Source: Candidatus Methanomethylophilaceae archaeon (GTDB taxonomy: Archaea; Thermoplasmatota; Thermoplasmata; Methanomassiliicoccales; Methanomethylophilaceae). From it: 39,394 nucleotides of DNA. The stretch lies in contig JALNYB010000005.1 in the NCBI GenBank assembly GCA_023230065.1, positions 1 through 39,394 on the forward strand. The letters run 5' to 3'. A model generated the notes under the pieces. The model saw nothing but the letters and a program-made list of their open reading frames with translations. It was not told the DNA's origin and ran no database searches. Position 1 is the first letter of the stretch. Each line of letters starts with the position of its first letter. The position numbers and the translations under genes are program-made. Below are positions 35,588 to 39,394 of the stretch, one piece after another.

Positions 35588-36050
35588 ATGCTGACATTGA
35601 TTAAATGTATCTTATCAAGATCATACTTTGATCAATCCGATTGTCTATTTCTTTTAAATTCATCGCTGATGGTTGCACATTCAACTATGATAATACACTT
35701 AGTTAAATGAGGGCAAACGGCATCATTTTGACCTTATTTGACTTCAATACCTCTTCATAATTATAAGATCTACAATTATCATCATGATTGTCTATATACA
35801 GGATAATGTCTTAAGGCCATAATAAGGATTCATATAATATCAGAGAAACTTCTTGTTCAACCATTCTCTTATCCTTCCTGTGTCGAGTCGAGTTGTAGGG
35901 GTCATCACCTTATTCTTACTCGATTAAACTACTTCTAAATGGCTCTAGCGTTCAAAAACTTCGGTTTTTTAAATTTATTTTTCCATATGTAAATTCGAAA
36001 TCCTATATAGTCCGTAGATTGTTTAGAATAATCTCTGCAAAGGTCAGAAA
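35588..36050. other. Gene-poor interval downstream of the amidinotransferase
   Basis: No credible full gene. A 21-codon minus-strand frame (35840-35905; MTPTTRLDTGRIREWL) preceded by AGGTG looks like the C-terminal end of a lost gene. A small AAAAAC-TTCG-GTTTTT hairpin (35954-35969) with T-rich flank lies here. Confidence 0.4.
35954..35969 (+). terminator. Small UUCG-loop hairpin with T-rich tail
   Basis: AAAAAC and GTTTTT pair around a TTCG tetraloop, followed by TAAATTTATTTTT. It resembles an intrinsic terminator but lies about 370 nt from the nearest upstream stop; the arms are mostly A-T. Confidence 0.35.
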
Positions 36051-36413
36051 ATGCAATCATTTGTAGAAATGATTTGTATTATAGCGGGGCGCATCTTAAT
36101 TATTATAATAACAATAGAAATTGTTATCGCAGTAATTAACGAAAAATCAGGAGAACAAGACATATGGGTACGTAGTTGCGATTTTTGCCATTGTTGAGAT
36201 TGTATTTCTATTCATGCTATTGATGTGATCAGTTTAGATCCATTTGCATGAAAATGATTTGATACTGTAACATCAGACGCAGAGGAATTTATTGAATTGG
36301 GTAAGGTAGAAGATACAATCGCATGGGAAGGTCGTGATCGTATCAGTATTGTTGGCAGCATTGGTTGTTGTTTTTTGTTTCCTAATCTCAATTGTTGAAG
36401 AATACACATCAAT
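36051..36413 (+). pseudogene. Possible frameshifted membrane-protein relic
   Basis: Protein-like stretches alternate between two plus-strand frames without one intact reading frame. An ATG at 36051 opens a hydrophobic segment (MICIIAGRILIIIITIEIVI, to about 36158). The next frame then reads YVVAIFAIVEIVFLFMLLM (about 36169-36228). The first frame returns with TSDAEEFIELGKVEDTIAW and GRDR (about 36261-36340), and the second reads VSVLLAALVVVFCFLISIV (about 36340-36400). This pattern suggests a small multi-helix membrane gene broken by frameshifts. The alternative is that AT-rich DNA gives hydrophobic reading by chance. It runs into the 3' end of the DUF92 gene on the other strand. Confidence 0.35.
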
Positions 36414-37139
36414 TCATAGAAAACAAATAATCAAAATGCTGAATGCTGCACCAATCAATGCTGTGGAACAGTTATTAGTATATTTTGAGATATAACCGCT
36501 ATCTTCTAAGGTAGCACCGAATATGCTATCCATAAAGTTTCCAACCATTCCGGCTATTACAGGGATTATTACGTATACATCTATAGTTTGGAAGATAAGG
36601 AGCCACCCGATTATGCCTACGAGGATTGAAATGGCAAATGAAGACACAGTACCGAGTACAGATATTCCCCCATTCACACCTGCTTCGACTCTTTTGAATG
36701 TGGTGATAAGCCAGACCCTCTTATCTTTGACACCGATTTCACTTGATATGGTGTCAGCTGCGGCAACTGTCATTGTGCTGATGAATGCAATACCCATTTC
36801 AAAATCATATTGTCCGTTGAGTAACCAGGCTAAAACAGCTATTGTACAGGGCGGTATTCCTACGCCCAATACATTACGATGTGTCCTTTCTCCATGTTTT
36901 CCTTCTTGAAGACCATCTCTAATCTTCATTTTGAAATTTATTTTTGTAGCAACAAGTCCCGATGTGGTAAATATGATAAGTAGAATGAACCACGCGGGTG
37001 AACTGAATATTCCAACTATGGATCCGACCGCAAAAGTAGCTATGGTGCCGTCCCTTGTTAGAAGTTTTAGCTTGTATGAAATAAGAGATAGTACCAGTGA
37101 AATGATGACCGTTACTATCATCTGGGTCATTAGGTACAT
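36414..37139 (-). CDS. DUF92 family membrane protein
   Basis: A 241-aa integral membrane protein of the DUF92 (COG1836) family, related to the plant VTE6/phytyl-phosphate kinase group. Segments seen are LKLLTRDGTIATFAVGSIVG, a cytosolic loop with EGKHGERTHRNVLGVGIPP, ADTISSEIGVKDKRVWLITT and GVNGGISVLGTVSS. GNFMDSIFGATLEDSG comes before a last helix. About six or seven transmembrane helices. A role in isoprenoid alcohol phosphate metabolism, such as archaeal lipid salvage, is suggested by the family but not shown. It is transcribed apart from the pyr operon; a symmetric GTATG-ATTTAAA-CATAC element (37156-37172) overlaps its likely promoter. Confidence 0.85.
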   Translation of the reverse strand: MYLMTQMIVTVIISLVLSLISYKLKLLTRDGTIATFAVGSIVGIFSSPAWFILLIIFTTSGLVATKINFKMKIRDGLQEGKHGERTHRNVLGVGIPPCTIAVLAWLLNGQYDFEMGIAFISTMTVAAADTISSEIGVKDKRVWLITTFKRVEAGVNGGISVLGTVSSFAISILVGIIGWLLIFQTIDVYVIIPVIAGMVGNFMDSIFGATLEDSGYISKYTNNCSTALIGAAFSILIICFL

Positions 37140-37155
37140 AAACTTACATGTTGTT

Positions 37156-37172
37156 GTATGATTTAAACATAC
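37156..37172 (-). promoter_or_regulatory. Palindromic TATA-like element before the DUF92 gene
   Basis: GTATG and CATAC arms flank a TTTAAA core 17-33 nt upstream of the DUF92 ATG. It could be box A overlapped by an operator, or chance symmetry. Confidence 0.35.
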
Positions 37173-37182
37173 GGATTAAATT

Positions 37183-37449
37183 TCAAACTATTGATTCGAT
37201 GATTTCTGTTGCATATTTTATGCAGAGTGTTTTATCTTTAAGCGGGAAGAACATTACTTTTCCCTGAGGGTAGATCGTGGTTTCCATATTATTCCAATCA
37301 ATGACCAGCATCATGTCGTCCCTTTGTTTGATGTTGTATCCTTTTTTATGAAAAATTTCTGCAGCTTTATCCATGTTCAGATTTAAGATCTCTCCTGAAA
37401 CGGCCATTAGAGCATCGCCTCCACATAGGCGTGCGGTAGTGAATCTCAT
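37183..37449 (-). CDS. Small conserved archaeal protein of unknown function
   Basis: An 88-aa cytosolic protein. It begins MRFTTARLCGGDALMAVSGE and ends with a segment (TTIYPQGKVMFFPL, then TLCIKYATEIIESIV) that loosely recalls one TATA-binding-protein repeat (strand-GK-strand followed by an amphipathic helix). I do not recognise a named family. The ATG overlaps the stop of the upstream kinase-like gene (ATGA, 4 nt), so the two are cotranslated. It is the last gene of the pyrB-pyrI-kinase operon. Confidence 0.75.
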   Translation of the reverse strand: MRFTTARLCGGDALMAVSGEILNLNMDKAAEIFHKKGYNIKQRDDMMLVIDWNNMETTIYPQGKVMFFPLKDKTLCIKYATEIIESIV

Positions 37450-37979
37450 TTTCTAACAGCCTCTAGGAGTTCTTTGGATGTTGAATAGAATTTACTCAGT
37501 GTTGAAGAATTATCAAGCATTATATCTGAAAGTGCGATAACATTCCCTAATCCCCAGGACATTTCTCTGTTGTCGCGAATATCGAATTCTTCGACGTTCT
37601 TAGGAGCGTCTTCCCTTGCCCTTTCAACAAGTCTTCTGTATCTTACATCAGGGGCGGTGTGAATGGCAACAATTTTCACATTATTGCTGAGTTCCTTGTA
37701 TGCAAGTACCTCGTCCATGCTTCTGCAGCCATCGATTAGGAATATGTCTCCGGACATTTTTTCCAAGGCACGTTTTGCCCAGATGTTCTTTCCGTGGATC
37801 TTCCTTTCGCGGTCTGCGAATTGTCCTACCGACAATCCTTCTTCGGATGCATTGGTAGAGGCATACAGATTCCGGACAATATCACCCATTCTGAGGAATG
37901 GGATGTTCATGCTCCTGGCTACGCTCAAGAATTCCTCTTTGCCTGCACCCGGCATACCCGCGACAAGAAGTATTAACAT
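37446..37979 (-). CDS. UPF0200-family P-loop kinase-like protein
   Basis: A 177-aa protein of the archaeal UPF0200 family, related to dephospho-CoA and nucleoside monophosphate kinases. It starts LILLVAGMPGAGKEEFLSVA with the P-loop, then PFLRMGDIVRNL and SVGQFADRERKIHGKNIWAK. IFLIDGCRSMDEVLAY is the Walker B-like Asp region and RYRRLVERAREDAP a lid segment. The substrate is unknown; a nucleotide or dephospho-CoA-like substrate would fit. I chose the ATG at 37979, which follows the pyrI stop after two bases and puts the P-loop at the N-terminus; the open frame upstream overlaps pyrI. The operon with pyrBI hints at nucleotide metabolism. Confidence 0.85.
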   Translation of the reverse strand: MLILLVAGMPGAGKEEFLSVARSMNIPFLRMGDIVRNLYASTNASEEGLSVGQFADRERKIHGKNIWAKRALEKMSGDIFLIDGCRSMDEVLAYKELSNNVKIVAIHTAPDVRYRRLVERAREDAPKNVEEFDIRDNREMSWGLGNVIALSDIMLDNSSTLSKFYSTSKELLEAVRK

Positions 37980-37981
37980 GT

Positions 37982-38458
37982 TCACAGAAGATTGTCGGAG
38001 ATATTCGTCAGTATCCTGTCGCAGTAGACACACCTGAGTTTAGGCGGATGATGTTCTTCCACAATGAATTCAGGATCAACTGGTTCTCCTTTGTTGGTAA
38101 TGCAGTTAGGATTGCTGCATCTAGCCAATCCGATGAGACGGTCTTCGAGTTTGACTTTGAATTTCTCCGCTACATAATAGTCTCTGATGATCGAGATGCT
38201 TGCTTCAGGTGCTATCAGTGCGATTTTATCAACCGTGTTGGGATCCAATTCGCGGTCTTCGACCTTAATCACATCTTTCCATCCGTTTCCTTTTGAAGAA
38301 GGTACGTGCATACCGATACTGATGACAGAATCGATGTTACTCTCATTGACTCCTAAGATTTTCAAGACATTCAGTGATTGACCGTTCGTGATGTGATCGA
38401 TCACGGTCCCGTTTCTTATAGGTGGGATCTTTGTTTCTGCGATCTTATTCTTATCCAT
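37982..38458 (-). CDS. pyrI: Aspartate carbamoyltransferase regulatory chain
   Basis: Regulatory subunit (158 aa) that binds nucleotide effectors (CTP, ATP) and joins the catalytic trimers through zinc. The N-terminal allosteric domain has PPIRNGTVIDHITNGQSLNV and the KIALIAPEASISIIRDYYV region. The C-terminal zinc domain has four cysteines: CSNPNC and, after 25 residues, CVYC. It overlaps the pyrB stop by 8 nt and so is translationally coupled to the catalytic subunit. Confidence 0.96.
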   Translation of the reverse strand: MDKNKIAETKIPPIRNGTVIDHITNGQSLNVLKILGVNESNIDSVISIGMHVPSSKGNGWKDVIKVEDRELDPNTVDKIALIAPEASISIIRDYYVAEKFKVKLEDRLIGLARCSNPNCITNKGEPVDPEFIVEEHHPPKLRCVYCDRILTNISDNLL

Positions 38459-39386
38459 CGAGTTTACCTCCTAAGATAGCACAGAGGATTGCCATTCTAA
38501 CAGGCACTCCATTGAATGCCTGTTCGAAATATTTTGCGTGTGGTGTGGAATCTACTTCTGGAGCGATCTCTCCGACTCTTGGAAGAGGATGCATGACGAT
38601 CATGTCGCTTTTTGCTTCTCTGAGCATAGCATTATCAATTCTGTATGTTCCTGCTACTTTTTGGTATTCTGCAGGGTCAGGGAATCTTTCTTTTTGGATT
38701 CTTGTTACGTAAAGCACATCTGCTTGGCCGATGACATCTTCCAGTATAGCTGTTTTTACGGGGGCGCACCCTTTGTTCTTAAGGTGTTCGAATGAATCAT
38801 CCGGCATCTGAAGAGATTCGGGTGCTACAAGTGTTAAGTTTGCGCCGAACATTGTGAGTGCATCGGCAAGTGAATGGACCGTGCGTCCGTATTTCAGGTC
38901 TCCGACTAGAACGATGTTCAATCCGTCCAAAGATCCTTTTGCTTTTCTCATGGTGAAAAGATCCAAGAGAGTTTGCGTAGGATGTGATCCAGCGCCGTCT
39001 CCGGCATTGATCACAGGGTTCTCTGAGAATTTGGCAGCCAATCTTGCCGCTCCTTCATGAGGGTGCCTAAGGACGATGACGTCGCAATATGCATCCACCA
39101 TTTTGATTGTGTCTGCTAGCGTTTCGCCCTTTGATATCGATGTCATGGACATCTCGGAAACATCGATAACATCGCAGCCTAATCTGCTGGCTGCACTTTC
39201 AAATGAAAGTTTTGTACGTGTAGAAGGTTCGAAGAACAAGTTTCCAAGAACCCTTCCATCGAGCATACGTTTGACCTTTTCTCCCCTGGCGTAGGGAATC
39301 ATTTTTTCAGACAGATCGAGGAGTTCTTCGATCTGCTCCCGGTTAAGGTCACGAATTGATACGAGATCCTTGTCGTAGAAGTCCAT
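38451..39386 (-). CDS. pyrB: Aspartate carbamoyltransferase catalytic chain
   Basis: Catalyses carbamoyl phosphate plus L-aspartate to N-carbamoylaspartate, the committed step of pyrimidine synthesis. The 311-aa chain carries the carbamoyl phosphate motif FFEPSTRTKLSFESA, SISKGETLADTIKMV, the HPTQTLLDLFT helix, VGDLKYGRTVHSLADAL and the aspartate-binding VMHPLPRVGEIAPEVD. It heads the pyrB-pyrI-UPF0200-small protein operon. Only eight bases upstream of its ATG are in the window, so the promoter is not visible. Confidence 0.97.
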   Translation of the reverse strand: MDFYDKDLVSIRDLNREQIEELLDLSEKMIPYARGEKVKRMLDGRVLGNLFFEPSTRTKLSFESAASRLGCDVIDVSEMSMTSISKGETLADTIKMVDAYCDVIVLRHPHEGAARLAAKFSENPVINAGDGAGSHPTQTLLDLFTMRKAKGSLDGLNIVLVGDLKYGRTVHSLADALTMFGANLTLVAPESLQMPDDSFEHLKNKGCAPVKTAILEDVIGQADVLYVTRIQKERFPDPAEYQKVAGTYRIDNAMLREAKSDMIVMHPLPRVGEIAPEVDSTPHAKYFEQAFNGVPVRMAILCAILGGKLDG

Positions 39387-39394
39387 GTTATCCC

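Noticed and set aside
35954..36000. Insertion sequence end or attachment site
   Set aside because: The hairpin has no partner copy, no flanking direct repeat and no transposase or integrase gene nearby.
36212..36412. Sixty-six-codon minus-strand frame
   Set aside because: It lies antisense to the better-supported membrane-protein remnant, has a low-information Ser/Asn-rich sequence and no ribosome binding site noticed.

Overview
The window looks like chromosomal DNA of a methanogenic archaeon, most likely one of the Methanomassiliicoccales (class Thermoplasmata). The evidence is an apparent coenzyme M biosynthesis operon (cysteate synthase, fused sulfopyruvate decarboxylase ComDE, a DUF39/methanogenesis-marker-16-type protein and a COG2122/UPF0280 protein), a four-subunit archaeal pyruvate:ferredoxin oxidoreductase (order G-D-A-B), archaeal UPF0200 and DUF92 proteins, archaeal-type GGTGA/GGAGG ribosome binding sites and TATA-like boxes. 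There is no rRNA here, so the order-level placement is inference.

Layout. 0-2 kb: hisS meets, tail to tail, a leftward rnhA-panD pair; pyruvoyl-type PanD is unusual for an archaeon. 2.1-9.6 kb: a leftward operon of a fused ChlI/ChlD-like AAA+/VWA protein, a CobN/BchH-like chelatase large subunit and an ABC-2 exporter. 9.8-12.7 kb: a leftward iron-complex/cobalamin-type ABC importer (binding protein, permease, ATPase). 13.1-15.3 kb: a SulP-family anion transporter and a stand-alone LytS-type 5TM membrane protein. 15.5-17.7 kb: a large secreted protein of six repeats arranged as A-B-C-A-B-C. 18.1-19.2 kb: tRNA-Asp(GTC) and a CBS-CBS-ParB-like protein.

19.4-25.9 kb is the most interesting part. 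Six tightly coupled rightward genes encode an ABC-type ATPase with no membrane partner, a HypB/CobW-like GTPase with two CxxC motifs, a small 4Fe-4S protein, the DUF39-ferredoxin protein, cysteate synthase and ComDE. A convergent COG2122 gene overlaps the end of comDE. Cysteate synthase and ComDE should supply sulfoacetaldehyde. The DUF39 and COG2122 families are linked to sulfide-dependent thiol formation in homocysteine synthesis, so the first four genes are good candidates for the last step, sulfoacetaldehyde to coenzyme M. The ABC ATPase and GTPase would be unexplained accessory factors.

25.9-33.7 kb is a carbon-assimilation block: acs (acetate to acetyl-CoA), porGDAB (acetyl-CoA plus CO2 to pyruvate) and ppsA (pyruvate to PEP). 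33.7-36.4 kb is an AT-rich, gene-poor pocket holding an amidinotransferase-family gene and what looks like a frameshifted membrane-protein relic. 36.4-39.4 kb: DUF92, then a leftward operon pyrB-pyrI-UPF0200 kinase-small conserved protein.

The genes are densely packed, with frequent 1-12 nt overlaps that imply translational coupling, and several start codons appear to be TTG, GTG or possibly ATT. No CRISPR array, insertion sequence, prophage or rRNA was seen.
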